DNA of 64,000 nucleotides. It comes from Corbicula japonica (taxonomy: Eukaryota; Mollusca; Bivalvia; Venerida; Cyrenidae). The notes under the pieces are model-generated. The model saw only the letters and a list, made by a program, of their open reading frames with translations, did no database searches and was not told where the DNA came from. The stretch lies in contig JAZAYU010000005.1 in NCBI GenBank assembly GCA_038501625.1, forward strand, positions 12,363,484 to 12,427,483. The letters run 5' to 3'. Of the stretch, positions 45,101-50,049 are shown in pieces; position 1 is the stretch's first letter, and the number at the start of each line of letters is the position of its first letter. A program made the translations under genes and the position numbers.

Positions 45101-47464
45101 TTACATTGTATACAAATTTCAGGATACAGACACTATAAACAATAAATGATGTACCTATAAGGTTGTAATCAAACTCAGAACAGTTGGTGGCAAAACATAT
45201 TTGCAACTGGAGGTTCAAACAAGGGCCAACGTTGTGCTAATCTTGAGCAGAATATTTAATTTTGTGTTCCTTTTTGTGTTCTCAATGGAGCAATAAGGAC
45301 TGAGGTACACAGTGATTGCAATGTTAATGCATCTGTCTTGAAACTAAAGCTTTTGATTGGTTCATTGGAACACTGATCACAGTTTCAGCCAATCAGAAGC
45401 ATGAGATACAAAGTCATGTACAAATGTATAAGACTGATTTCTAGTCTTGGTGTGATGATCTTGTTCATGTGTGAATTGAACTATTTAAAAAGATAATAAC
45501 AAAGAGTTGTTAACCTGAATATTGTAGGGACTTGATGAGACAGAGAGGAAGGGCAGATCTGTGACAGATGTAGAAAACCTTCTTCCCAGGTAGATACTTA
45601 ATAACTTGTTAGCAGTGTTATGTTGTTTTAATAAAAAAATTGCATTTTGCATGAGAAGTGGGTTTTCTTCTTTCAGCAATAGTTTGCAAAAAAACCCATT
45701 TTATTTAATCATAACAACAGTTGTGTTCAGTCGTAACCCTTTACTCTATTTACATATTTTTACGCATGTGAGAGCAGCGTAGATCAAGATCCAGTTAATT
45801 TGTGCCATCTGATATTAAATCTGCACTGGTACCGTCTTGGTTAGAAATAATCAAATGAATCTAAAAGCGAATAGTGTAGATCCTGATCAGATGGTATGTA
45901 TATGCAGGCTGATCTGGATCTACACTGTTTGCGCATGCAACAAAGGTGTATCTGTGGAGAAAAGAGATAAACAAACATTGTATTTTGTCATTTTTAAACA
46001 AACATTGTATTCAATCACACAAAGCAACAAACATTTTATTCTGATAATTGAAATTGGTTATTCCAGAGTTGAGAACACAAAGTTGCGGCTAAGCCCAAGT
46101 GTGATGGAGTTTTCTCCTGTCAAACAGTTTGCTGCAGTGACCATGAAGGTTGAAATGAGGAACAGCCATCTTGAAGATATACAGGTAAGCCAGGAGCAGA
46201 TGCTTTAAGAAACCTGCCATTTATCTCTGCAGGTAGAGTACAATTTTACTGAATTCGAAAGGTCATTGTCAGGGTTTCCATCAGCTTAATCTCAAGGTAA
46301 TTGTAACTTGGGGGGAGGGAAGGTGGATCTGTCAGTAATGTTACAAGTGTTGTACTGAGCACTTATGGTGTTAAAATTCTTTGAAATACAGATTAAAGGT
46401 TTGGGGTATTTTTATTTTGACCCATCTATCCTTTTAAAAGTTTAACTCTGCATGACCAGAAAGTTACTATAAACCAACATATATTCATCAGTTAATATTT
46501 GCTATATTAGAGAGTGGCTCTGAAGCACAGTAATTTTTGCGCAAATATGTCTGCAGGATTTTGAAATTTTTTGCAGAAATTAGAAAAAATGTGAAAATAA
46601 TTATTTGCGAATACATATGTATGTCCAATCATGCCAAAACATGAAAATTTATATGCATGAATATTTATTGGTTTACAGTGATATAAAAGATCTAGTTGGG
46701 CAGAATTGGGCATTATTTTATTCTTCATGTGGTAGCCTTTGTTAGCCTTAGCCTGTGATGTTACATAAGACATTACTGATTACAATATTTATTTTACAGG
46801 TTGAGGTGACAGTCCCGAAGCCACCTTTCTACATGAAATACTCCAGCTTCAAATGCGCGTAAGTAACTTCTCTTGAGGGTACAACGACTCAGTATTTTGT
46901 ACAGTGAAACAACTCATAAACACCATCCCAAAATAAGGACCATCTCATCCTTAAGACAAACTTTTTTGTGTCCCCTTTGATAGTTTTCAACTTTTTTCAC
47001 CTCAAAATAAAAGAAAATTAAATTGTCATTTTTTCAACAATTTCCTTTTTTGACGTGTTAAGACCTTAATTTGATGAGGATCTATACTGAATGCCAAGTC
47101 AAGAACCATCATTTTGTCATCATTCATCATTTATACTCTCACTTAGACAATGATTTCAGAGTCTAAGTAATACTTCCATTAATCCTTTACTCCAGGTGAT
47201 ATGACAATTATCCAAAGGTGAACAGTGTAGATCCAGGTCAGCCGGCATATCTGATCACATCTTAATCTTCTCTGGAAGAACATGCTTAAAAAGCTTTATA
47301 TGGAAGGTTAACATTTTTTTTTCCTCTATTGTAGGAAGAAAAGGTATATCAGAGTGCCTGTAGAGTTTCGACCGAGCAGAACTGGCAGCTTCCAGGATGT
47401 TGTCACGTTCCAAGCTTCAACTGGGGAGAATTTAATTCTCAAACTCACTGGTGAATGTGCTTAA
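1167..47464 (+). CDS. cep192: CEP192/SPD-2 centrosome scaffold, 3' part of gene (31 exons)
   Basis: Centrosomal scaffold of the CEP192/SPD-2 family, which in animals recruits PLK4, Aurora A and PLK1 and supports pericentriolar material assembly. Joined exons: 1167-1391, 1690-1754, 7958-8155, 8499-8619, 8947-9120, 10254-12227, 12481-12681, 13534-13667, 14268-14375, 14889-15035, 16016-16159, 16595-16790, 18312-18457, 19054-19268, 19648-19794, 35717-35795, 37372-37539, 37991-38174, 38488-38692, 39100-39255, 40063-40163, 40923-40980, 41809-41874, 42162-42267, 43213-43482, 44000-44095, 44541-44669, 45528-45589, 46067-46184, 46800-46858, 47335-47464. Every junction is GT-AG and the phases agree throughout (6182 nt, about 2060 codons). 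The family call rests on the SVGTFMRGRTEALGSL-like segment near the N-terminal side, the series of ASH/PapD-like beta-sandwich domains, and the C-terminal VEFRPSRTGSFQDVV segment. The first exon starts in mid-codon, so the N-terminus lies upstream. Human CEP192 is about 2500 residues, so most of the protein is here. Confidence 0.9.
3328..3481. repeat. Long imperfect hairpin inside the 1888-5312 element
   Basis: The arms begin AGTATCTTGCATGAG on the left and end CTCATGCAAGATACT on the right. Inner blocks also pair: CTGTCACCGAGG with CCGAGGTGACAG, and GCGGGAAC with GTTCCCGC, around a short loop. Flanking blocks (TTTCTTGCATACC near 3483 and GGTATGCAAGAAA near 3730) form a second inverted pair outside it, so the whole stretch of about 3328-3745 is a compound foldback. 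It explains the short overlapping open frames on both strands here. Confidence 0.7.
3662..3687. repeat. 26-bp perfect palindrome centred on CCTAGG
   Basis: The bases at 3662-3687 are a perfect palindrome: TTATCTTTTCCCT followed directly by its reverse complement. It sits between the outer inverted blocks at about 3483 and 3730, just after several TGACGTCA-like sites (3594-3645). It may be part of the surrounding foldback element. Confidence 0.8.
5334..7214 (+). mobile_element. Helentron-like non-autonomous element (HINE family 1)
   Basis: The 5' end is TAGCTCGACTATTCGAA (5334-5350). A matching inverted copy, TTCGAATAGTCGAGCA, lies near the 3' end (7173-7188). The 3' terminus is a hairpin, GCTGTC at 7191-7196 pairing with GACAGC at 7203-7208, followed by TCTTGT. 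Flanks are T on both sides, consistent with T|T insertion. Subterminal inverted repeats, a 3' hairpin and a T|T target are the reported Helentron/HINE hallmarks. The interior holds monomers with GATATCAACTTGAAACTTGG repeated from about 5440, then a second array listed separately. It lies in the CEP192 intron 1755-7957. Confidence 0.75.
5926..6804 (+). repeat. About 145-bp tandem array ending in a CTAG Helitron-type terminus
   Basis: Monomers starting TTATGAATGGAGGGATTTCA recur at about 5927, 6228, 6373, 6518 and 6660, with one degenerate copy near 6085, giving a period of 141-146. Each carries AAGGTCACTGTTACTAAAAA. The array ends in a hairpin, GTGTCC at 6782-6787 pairing with GGACAC at 6791-6796, then ATTTCTAG at 6797-6804: a canonical Helitron 3' end. 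It is embedded in the HINE family 1 element, so it is either a nested insertion or a chimeric element. Confidence 0.7.
9602..10030. mobile_element. Putative MITE with CCTCCTAG inverted ends
   Basis: CAGGCCTCCTAG near 9604 is matched inverted by CTAGGAGGTCTG at about 10018-10029. Next to the left end are several AAACCTTTAAA blocks, and near the right end AAAACCTTTATTA. The interior is AT-rich and non-coding. It lies in the CEP192 intron before the giant exon. The limits are approximate. Confidence 0.45.
10254..12227 (+). CDS. cep192: CEP192 giant disordered exon
   Basis: A single exon of 1974 nt, about 658 codons, with an acceptor ending TTATTTCAG at 10253 and donor GTATGG at 12228. It encodes a Ser/Asn/Asp/Thr-rich, probably disordered segment with no globular domain that I can see. 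Short recurring blocks such as DRTDSDETA, RRSDQSD and RSDYAH are polar linkers. The open frame runs past the donor to a stop at 12344-12346, but that tail is intronic: the next exon at 12481 joins in phase and continues the protein. The position matches the long divergent stretch before the ASH domains in other CEP192 proteins, where Aurora A and PLK1 docking sites map. I cannot assign those sites here. Confidence 0.85.
12481..19794 (+). CDS. cep192: CEP192 exons for the first ASH/PapD-like domains
   Basis: Nine exons (12481-12681, 13534-13667, 14268-14375, 14889-15035, 16016-16159, 16595-16790, 18312-18457, 19054-19268, 19648-19794). A short linker leads into a beta-sandwich starting APAKLCPVEAPGVLKFQEVQ. 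The next starts near GLVNFGEVVWGTCRERTICI. A third is spread over the 18312-19268 exons (SKVKVFNAGNLNINVAFGF, then LILQPGVDAELTVAFKPTES). The last exon ends at the start of another domain, MDFGGVPIGKT. The alternation of F-G-x-V strands, N-x-G turns and L-x-P-G-x-x-x-x-L-x-V-x-F-x-P segments is the ASPM-SPD-2-Hydin pattern. The last codon is split 2+1 with the exon at 35717, across an intron of about 15.9 kb. Confidence 0.85.
12733..12947. mobile_element. Family A foldback MITE (TTAA ends, piggyBac-like)
   Basis: Starts TTAACTCTTTAC and ends AAAGGGTTAA. The two halves are inverted copies of a block holding GTGTAGATCC and CTGATCAGACGGCAC-like cores, joined by a CAGAAATAACATAATGAATC centre. TTAA at both ends with CCC/GGG next to it is the piggyBac target-site pattern; assignment to that superfamily is inference. 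It lies in the CEP192 intron 12682-13533. Confidence 0.8.
13171..13385. repeat. Half of a family B MITE followed by a decayed family A copy
   Basis: 13171-13244 reads CGCCATTTCAGCCAATCAGA through to TTATAACCTTCAACCC, the right half of family B. 13245-13385 has decayed family A cores (GATCTAATCCAGATTTACAC, AAAATAACATAATGAA, GATCAGATGGCACAGATGTG). No coding exon here; the CEP192 exon follows at 13534. Confidence 0.65.
14395..14600 (+). repeat. Fragment of an array-type repeat
   Basis: GGTCTGTCCGTCGAACTGTC leads into ACTTAACATTGGCTATAACT and later CTTTAGGTCAAGGTCAT. These are the same phrases (GTCCGTC, ATAACTTTG, GGTCAAGGTCA) as in the Helentron-like arrays elsewhere in the window, so I read it as a truncated copy. 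It lies in the CEP192 intron 14376-14888. A short AT palindrome follows at about 14648-14685. Confidence 0.45.
15050..15197. mobile_element. Family B foldback MITE, full copy
   Basis: About 148 bases, palindromic: GGGCCCAAGATCACAAAACT at the left and GTTTTATGATCTTGGGC at the right. Inner arms are CAGTCTCAAATCTCAAG-like and CTTGAGATTTGAGACTG-like. Each arm carries an ATTGG or CCAAT motif (CTGATTGGCTGAAATGG and CCATTTCAGCCAATCAG type), so an intact copy has two inverted CCAAT boxes. It begins 15 bases after the donor of the CEP192 exon ending at 15035. Confidence 0.85.
17082..17219. mobile_element. Family A MITE, internally deleted
   Basis: Starts TTAACCCTTTGCC and ends GGAGGAAAGGGTAA. Only one GTAGAACCAG and one ATCTACACTG core remain, and the AGGTTATTTCTGACC-type centre is missing, so the copy is short. 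Confidence 0.7.
17248..17947. mobile_element. TA-flanked MITE with GATAACTCGAA ends (Tc1/mariner or pogo-like)
   Basis: Flanked by TA at 17246-17247 and 17948-17949. The left end reads CAGTCCAATTGCGATAACTC and the right end GAGTTATTGCGATTCCACTG; these are imperfect inverted copies. The phrases TTCGAGTTATCGCGA and TTCGAATTATCGCG recur several times inward from both ends. There is no transposase frame, so it is non-autonomous. CAGT termini with a TA duplication fit mariner/pogo relatives. It lies in the CEP192 intron 16791-18311. Confidence 0.75.
18480..18692. mobile_element. Family A MITE, diverged
   Basis: Begins TTAACCATTAACTCC and ends ACGGTTAA. It keeps CAGTGTAGATCCTGATCAGA, the AGGTTATTTCTGACCA centre and GCACGGATGTGCCAGCTG. 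It starts 22 bases after the donor of the CEP192 exon ending at 18457. Confidence 0.75.
18783..18927. repeat. Family B MITE, strongly diverged
   Basis: TAATAAAACTGAGATTAGAG, GTCAGTCCTGGATCTTAG and ATATGATTGGTTGAAATTGA follow the family B left arm. The right arm (TTTTAGACTGGTTTTCATCC) is only loosely complementary. Low-identity assignment. Confidence 0.45.
20010..20345 (+). repeat. Threefold direct repeat, period about 150
   Basis: TTGAAAAGGTTTATGTTCCT and variants, with GTTGCAGCTATTG before it and GTTGTTCAACT-like sequence after, occur near 20008, 20165 and 20310. Between them ATTGCATGTGTATTTTCATA and its variant also repeat. No coding function. Confidence 0.6.
20425..21387. mobile_element. 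963-bp element with long inverted ends (CGACCCTGTTTT motif)
   Basis: The left end, ATATCCTTTCCGCACCCGAC from 20425, and the right end, ending GGTCGTGGAAAGGATAT at 21387, are inverted copies. Further paired blocks are AAAACCCGACCCTGTTTTA with AAAACAGGGTCGGGTTTTG, and CGAAACATATTTTAA with GATACGTTTAAATACGTTTC-type sequence. The inverted region is roughly 90 bases with small gaps. The interior is AT-rich and non-coding. Probably a non-autonomous cut-and-paste DNA transposon; superfamily not assigned. Confidence 0.7.
21800..24137 (+). mobile_element. Helentron-like element, HINE family 2, copy 1
   Basis: The 5' end is TATCCCCCGCCGATGAAATC with an adjacent foldback (CGATGAAATCG) and GTCCGTCCGTCACGGTGTC. 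Near the 3' end GGCGGGGGATATAAAT mirrors the start, then AAATTC (24118-24123) pairs with GAATTT (24126-24131) in a hairpin, followed by GCTTGT. The interior is about 12 tandem monomers of 169 bp, each with CTCTGCAACTACTGGATGGA, GATTTCAATGAAACTT, GAGGAGATGCGCATATCGTC and ACACAGAGTTATGGCCCTTT. The many overlapping short frames here are by-products of a period not divisible by three. Confidence 0.78.
24462..24700. mobile_element. Family A foldback MITE
   Basis: Starts TTAACCCTTTCCTTC and ends GGAGGAAAGGGT. The two arms hold GTGTAGATCCAGATCAGCGG and CAGCTGATGTAGATCTACAC. The family 3 array begins 16 bases downstream. Confidence 0.8.
24717..26400 (+). repeat. HINE family 3 array with alternating A/B monomers, 3' end lost
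   Basis: Begins TATACCCCCGCATACGAAGT with a foldback to ATAGGGGGTATA, the 5' terminus of another Helentron-like family. Two monomer types alternate. Type A has TCAAGATATCGACTTGAAAC, CATATGTTCGTGAGTACATT and TTTCGGAGGGGAGCAC. Type B has AAGATATTGACTTGAAACTT, GGCATGAAGTGTAGATGTGC and TTTTTGCAGGGGACATGATT. A copies at about 24821, 25121 and 25851 and B copies between them give a dimer of about 300 bp. No 3' hairpin or CTTGT terminus is visible before the next element. Confidence 0.65.
26475..29067 (+). mobile_element. Helentron-like element, HINE family 2, copy 2
   Basis: Same termini and monomer as the element at 21800-24137: TATCCCCCGCCGATGAAATC at the start, GGCGGGGGATATAAATTCAA at the end, AAATTC/GAATTT hairpin, then GCTTGT. 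About 13 monomers of roughly 169 bp, the first one deleted. Both copies share the same shortened penultimate monomer (GCTATTTCTC followed directly by GGCAGGAATC or AGCAGGAATC) and the same unique tail before the terminus, so they come from one source copy or from duplication. Confidence 0.78.
29254..29431. mobile_element. TA-flanked MITE with CAGT ends (mariner/pogo-like)
   Basis: TA at 29252-29253 and 29432-29433 flank CAGTTAAACCCCTTATTACG on the left and ATTATAGAGGGGTTTCACTG on the right, which are inverted copies. GGACAC and GTGTCC blocks also pair. 178 bp, non-coding. Confidence 0.75.
29917..34454 (-). CDS. RING-less TRIM-like protein: two B-boxes, coiled coil, beta-propeller
   Basis: Two exons on the complement: 34102-34454 and 29917-31244. 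Exon one (Met at 34454, or the second Met at 34424, MATGGSDEIKQ) has a B-box1-type zinc pattern, CFLCAEEKRTRDADHYCIEC with YYCLPC, then a B-box2, CDQHPLEVLTVYCQDHDH with CGLC and HRSCKH formed across the splice. Exon two gives a long coiled coil (LKLGEMKKTLVDIKSSKEEK region) and then an NHL-like propeller of about 250 residues ending KSNKITILELE. No RING is present, so E3 activity is not expected from this model. The frame breaks between coiled coil and propeller at an 11-base A run (30672-30682). Total about 560 residues, usual for bivalve TRIM-like proteins. The gene lies wholly inside the large CEP192 intron. Confidence 0.8.
30672..30682 (-). other. Homopolymer frameshift in the TRIM-like gene
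   Basis: On the complement the run is 11 A. Read as given, the coiled-coil frame continues KKKNRYEA and stops at 30656-30658. With one A fewer (or two more) it passes directly into the propeller frame that starts MKLETDGAKCRIV. Both halves are otherwise open. Likely a sequencing or assembly length error, otherwise a real null allele or a slippage site. Confidence 0.8.
31426..31533. mobile_element. Family A MITE, left part, split by a HINE insertion
   Basis: TTAACCCTTTCCTTCATAGA through GTGTAGATCCAGATCAACCA and GATCAGGATCTGCACTGTAA up to GCTTT at 31533. The right part resumes at 33875. It lies in the intron of the TRIM-like gene. Confidence 0.85.
31534..33874 (+). mobile_element. Helentron-like element, HINE family 4, copy a
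   Basis: The 5' end is TAGCTCACCTGAGCACTT. Near the 3' end CTCAGGTGAG (33838-33847) is the matching inverted copy, followed by the hairpin GGCCATCATGGCC and TCTTGT (33869-33874). The interior is about 12 monomers of roughly 168 bp. The proximal ones carry CTTCTTGTCTGAAACCACAA, GCCTAGAGCTTAGATATTTG and CCCTCTAGTGGAACTCTACA; the distal ones are more diverged. The flanks rejoin to an uninterrupted family A MITE, so both ends and the T|T target are directly visible. Confidence 0.85.
33875..34007. mobile_element. Family A MITE, right part
   Basis: TGATTTGTTAGGTTATTTCT continues the centre of the MITE begun at 31426, then CAGTGCAGATCCTAATCAGA, GGCTGATCTGGATTTACACT and finally GGAGGAAAGGGTTA. Confidence 0.85.
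34460..34533. promoter_or_regulatory. Four GTCATGTGAC E-box repeats upstream of the TRIM-like gene
   Basis: GTCATGTGAC occurs at 34460-34469, 34478-34487, 34496-34505 and 34524-34533, with periods 18, 18 and 28. It contains the E-box CATGTG and is nearly palindromic, resembling GTCACGTGAC sites bound by USF/MITF/TFE factors. The nearest copy is six bases from the first possible ATG (34454) on the - strand, so the array is in the promoter or 5' UTR. The regulatory role is inference; a simple minisatellite is the alternative. Confidence 0.5.
34706..34750. repeat. Family B MITE fragment
   Basis: ATTGAGAATGGAAACCAGTC through TAATTTGGTTGAAATTGAG follows the family B left arm. It directly precedes the array at 34760. 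Confidence 0.55.
34755..35307 (+). mobile_element. Helitron-type array with CTAG terminus
   Basis: Three monomers of about 160-170 bp, each with GTTGTGCACCTGGGGTTTTG, CCAGAGTTATAGCCC and a later CATGAAACTTTACAGG phrase. The 3' end is GTCC-TAT-GGAC in a hairpin followed by ACATCTAG (CTAG at 35304-35307), the same terminal design as at 6782-6804. The 5' end is not clear. Confidence 0.6.
35434..35562. mobile_element. Family A MITE, right half
   Basis: ATTATATTATTTCTGACCAA, then AGTGAAGATCCTGATCAGAT, GGACCTACACTGTTTGCTC and GTAAGGGGTTAA. The left arm is missing. Confidence 0.7.
35717..47464 (+). CDS. cep192: CEP192 C-terminal ASH-domain exons and stop
   Basis: Sixteen exons from 35717-35795 to 47335-47464. 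They read VKRFRLISKDTERTTMKAVV, then ELHLLPEEIVPVYVLYSPTS, then the FEIVWPGKMLSLTPADGTV block with WSGTVMVTVDGVMK (a CEP192 C-terminal ASH pattern), a serine-rich linker SDISSARSDIGRADNSGGW, and finally VPVEFRPSRTGSFQDVV. The stop is TAA at 47462-47464. Introns here are short (about 0.3-1.6 kb) and several hold MITE copies of families A and B. The frame is open across all sixteen exons with no internal stop, which argues for a functional gene. Confidence 0.87.
35969..36266 (+). mobile_element. tRNA-derived SINE with 15-bp target-site duplication
   Basis: The head is tRNA-like: box A TAGCTCAGTGGATAGAGC, anticodon loop CTGTCAA (GTC, Asp type), box B GAGTTCGATCC (36023-36033). A conserved-looking body follows (CACCTCTGATTCAAGTGAGG, CAGGAACACCGGTTAGGTGG) and the tail is a CAAA repeat. 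ATCCCAACATCCTGG occurs directly before (35954-35968) and after (36267-36281) the element, a textbook target-site duplication. It resembles molluscan V-type or related SINEs; the exact family is inference. It lies in the CEP192 intron 35796-37371. Confidence 0.88.
36540..36744. mobile_element. Family C MITE, copy 1
   Basis: GAGGTTCCACTAGCTGCTGA at the start, and AAGGGTCAAAGGGTCATCAC with GTCAAACGGAATCCCTGA at the end. GGTTCC/GGAATCC are inverted ends. The same sequence recurs at 52396-52589, where the ends are cleaner. Confidence 0.65.
36948..37085. mobile_element. Family B foldback MITE
   Basis: GATCATAAAACTAAGTTTGC, CAGTCTCAAATCTCAAACAT, TGATTGGCTG, then the inverted arm CAGCCAATCAGATTCTTGAG and GTTTTATGATCTTGGGCCC. 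It directly abuts a family A copy. Confidence 0.8.
37086..37328. mobile_element. Family A foldback MITE
   Basis: Arms with GTGAAGATCTAGATCAGCTA and AGACTGATCTACACTGTTTA around TTAGGTTATTTCTGACCAAG; ends GAATGAAGGGGTTAA. It lies just upstream of the CEP192 exon at 37372. Confidence 0.75.
37622..37840. mobile_element. Family A MITE, diverged
   Basis: TTTACCCTTTACTGCATG, GACCAGTGTAGATCCAGAT, AGAAATAACGTAATGAATC, and AGCTAATCTGGATTTACACT with the final ATTAAAGCCATATC. The end is decayed. Confidence 0.7.
39276..39445. repeat. Family B-derived repeat, rearranged
   Basis: GGAGACCAGTCTCAAATCTC, GGTCTCCAAATCTCAAGCTG and GGTCTCCAAATCTCAAGCAT repeat in one direction instead of as one palindrome, suggesting internal duplication of one arm. 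It starts 20 bases after the CEP192 donor at 39255. Confidence 0.55.
39610..39844. mobile_element. Family A MITE, diverged
   Basis: GTGTGGCCAGTGTAGATCCA, CTGTCTGATCAGGATTTAAA, and GCTAATCTGGATCTACACTT with AGAAAGGGATTAA at the end. Confidence 0.7.
40201..40441. mobile_element. Family A foldback MITE
   Basis: TTAACATTTTACTTCGTATA to AGTAATGGGATAA. Cores: GTGTAGATCCAGATCAGCCA, GTCAGAAATAATTTAATTAA, GTGTAGATCCTGATCAGATG, GATGTAGATCTACACTG. It lies in the CEP192 intron 40164-40922. Confidence 0.78.
41185..41366. mobile_element. TA-flanked MITE with CCGTCATTG ends
   Basis: TA at 41183-41184 and 41367-41368. Left end CCGTCATTGTCTGAATATAA then GCCGCAC; right end GTGCGGCTTATATTTGAACA then ATGACGG: inverted over about 30 bases. 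182 bp, non-coding, in the CEP192 intron 40981-41808. Confidence 0.8.
43690..43775. repeat. Family B MITE, left half
   Basis: GAAGGTTATAAAACTGAGCA, GGAAACCAGTCTCAAATCTC and AAGCATCTGATTGGCTGAAA; the right arm is missing. Confidence 0.7.
44125..44250. repeat. Fragments of family A and family B MITEs
   Basis: TTATCCAATGTGCGGCCCGC and CAGATCGGCTGGCACAGATG come from family A. TTTTATGATCTTGGGCCCAG (44228-44247) is the right end of family B. Confidence 0.55.
45335..45472. repeat. Family B MITE, diverged
   Basis: CTTTTGATTGGTTCATTGGA pairs loosely with CAGTTTCAGCCAATCAGAAG; the right end is GTGATGATCTTGTTCATG. It ends about 55 bases before the CEP192 exon at 45528. Confidence 0.5.
45732..45970. 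mobile_element. Family A foldback MITE
   Basis: TCGTAACCCTTTACTCTATT to GGAGAAAAGAGATAA, with GTGTAGATCCTGATCAGATG and GGCTGATCTGGATCTACACT arms. It lies in the CEP192 intron before the exon at 46067. Confidence 0.75.
47179..47311. mobile_element. Family A MITE, short copy
   Basis: TTAATCCTTTACTCCAGGTG, GAACAGTGTAGATCCAGGTC, AGCCGGCATATCTGATCACA and TTATATGGAAGGTTAA. It ends 23 bases before the last CEP192 exon. Confidence 0.7.
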
Positions 47465-48587
47465 ATGCTGGACCCATTGACAACTCATTCCCTGTAGCAA
47501 AAGATGTTTTCCTGCAAATTTATGAAGTTCCATGTGATAGATGTTACCCATGAAAGTCAGCAATGAAGGATGATAGAAGAGTGCCCTCTAATGGGCCAGA
47601 AAGCAAATTCCTGAGAAGAAATGAGTGAAACATGTTTATGGCTACTGTTGGCAAAGTTTCAGCACCAAACATAGAAGTGGAGTCAGATTATGCTGGATGT
47701 TGCATCGCTGTCAGTGAATTGGTGTTTGTCATTATTAAATTGCATTAATGGATGTAGAGTCAAAGAAAGAAGAGTCTGTTGACATCAATTCACAGACTGA
47801 TTTATTTATCAAATCAGCCTTTGCAAGCATACCAAAGGCCTTTCTAGCAGCAAGTATCCCATAAACCATTGTGAGCATCCCAAAGGCCTTTGCAAGAAGC
47901 AAGTATTCCGTAAGCCAATGCAAGCATCCTGTTAGCTATTGCTGGATCCTAGATCCGGAAATCTGCATTGAAAAGTGATCTGTGATTTTCTAATGTGATG
48001 ATACATACATCTTCCATTTACATGTGTAAATATTGGGGTTTATACACATTTGGTTTATTACATGTATTATTTGAAGTAACTATTTGCCTTTCGCTTTAAG
48101 TGGATTTCAAGTTGATTTTTATGTTCTTTATGTTGATTTTCAATGGTGTATATGCTGGGAATAGAAATTTTTAAAATAGCAGAAACAAGATAGTGTTTTG
48201 ACTCTTTCATCTTAACATCTATACTATCTTGTGTTCACCAATGTTTTTCATTTACTGTACATGCATTACTGATTAGAACAGTCTTATTTCATAACTGACT
48301 GCTAATTCTTTCCTTTTCTAATAAGTTAATTGAAATTTTAGCAATTATTGATGAATAGTTTTCTTCCCTATCTTTTTTTAATAACAATAAAATGCTGAAA
48401 CCTCTAACAGTATTAAAGAAAATTATAATGGTGCTAGTGGTGACTGTTGAACCATGTACAGTCAACTAAAAGTCCATATACAGACTAATAATCCATACAC
48501 AGAAATGACTTTGTGTTAAAGCAAACATTAAAGGAACCACAATTATGTATTTCAGTGATTGCATTATTGTTTTCTACGTGTAGTAAG
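47465..48587 (+). other. cep192: CEP192 3' UTR and candidate poly(A) signal
   Basis: Non-coding sequence after the CEP192 stop. AATAAA occurs at 48386-48391, followed by an A/T-rich stretch, and again at 48901-48906. I cannot choose between them without transcript data. A short direct repeat (CAAAGGCCTTTGCAAGAAGC and a variant about 60 bases earlier) is at 47830-47910. Confidence 0.45.
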
Positions 48588-48827
48588 TTAACCCTTTCCA
48601 CCCTAGACACACATTGATTGCGTGGGCAAACAGTGTAGATCCAGATCAGCTGGCACATCCATGCCGTCTGATCAGGATCTGCACTGTTAGCTTTTTGATT
48701 CATTAGGTTATTTCTGACCAAATGCGAGCAGTGCAGATCCTTATCAGACAGCACGGATGAGCTGGCTGATCTGGATCTAAACTCGTTGCACATGCGTAAA
48801 AAGGCGTATATATGGAGGAAAGGTTAA
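48588..48827. mobile_element. Family A foldback MITE, best-preserved copy
   Basis: TTAACCCTTTCCACCCTAGA to GGAGGAAAGGTTAA. Arms hold GTGTAGATCCAGATCAGCTG, CCGTCTGATCAGGATCTGCA, the centre AGCTTTTTGATTCATTAGG then TTATTTCTGACCAAAT, and GGCTGATCTGGATCTAAACT. This copy shows the uninterrupted centre that allows the HINE target in the split copy (31426-34007) to be read. Confidence 0.88.
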
Positions 48828-50049
48828 ACTGTGGGAAACTGGTTCATTCACTGCATTTCTTTGTACATAATGGTATGTTGTTTGTAATAGAGTATTACTC
48901 AATAAAATCAAAGATATGATATATATTTTTGTAATTTTTTTGTATTGTACAGATATATTAGTGTTGGTTTTTCAGTGACAAAGAACTAATTATTCTTTTC
49001 AGGTTTACTGGAAATAAGCCATTTTTGTAACAACTCCAACCCTATGAAGTCTTCCAACTTCAGTGGGTGCCTGTTGCTTTTGAAAGCCAATGATTTCCTG
49101 AACTGAATGCCTGTTTACACAATTGTTTTGTCAAAATGTCTTTCTATCAATTTTCAAAATCTTGCATTTTAACCCTTCAACTACATATGGGTTGTATGGT
49201 CACACATGTAATATAATCCATACATATGAAGTCTAGGGTTAAATTCATAGAGAACCAACCCCAATTGGATTAATGAAATGATATTAATCATTTTCATTAA
49301 TGTGTTTTGAAAAAAAATATCAACATCAAAGTAGCTAAGGGTCAATATCAATATAAAATGTTCTGCAGAGCAGTTTCAAATAGCAAATAAATCCTAGTGC
49401 TAGCTAAAAGAGTGGCTCATCTGTCTCACAAGAATTGAAAATATTAATAATTATATCCCCTTAAACTGTTGAGCAGTACCAAAATTGCATTTAGCATTAT
49501 GTATCTGATGTTGCCTTTATGTAAATATATTGTGTTTATTATTAAACTTTATACTTCCATTTTCATTATATATTTGATAGTAAAGCAAATAAATATTCAG
49601 TGTAAAAAAAACTTGGCTTGTCTTTGTATATATGTCTGTCCAGTATAAATACCGGTAATATTGGGATGTAAAGGTAGTGTTTGTTGAAATCTTCCAAACT
49701 TTAAAATAAATATGAATATTCACAGACATCCATCTTTAGTCTGCAACAGATTTCTGTGCTGTTGTCTAAATTTCTTTTTGAAATGTCATTATTTGAATTC
49801 AACCAAAGGTAAATCACCAATAAAATACACAAAAGCTTATTTGATAAACATTTGTTTATTTCTTGTGTATATAACTTCACAAAATTGCTAATGTTGTAAT
49901 AACATGATCATGTATAAATAACAACATTTTGTCAAGATTGTAACAAATAAAGTGTGATATTCATGTTATTAGATTGAAATATACTTACAGAAAAAAGAAA
50001 CTGTAACTCACATACATACGGTTTCATCCAAAATTTTAAATTCTAACAC
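48828..50049. other. Intergenic AT-rich stretch
   Basis: No coding exon or named repeat recognised. Contains several AATAAA hexamers and AT microsatellite-like runs. It lies between convergent CEP192 and ENY2. Confidence 0.5.
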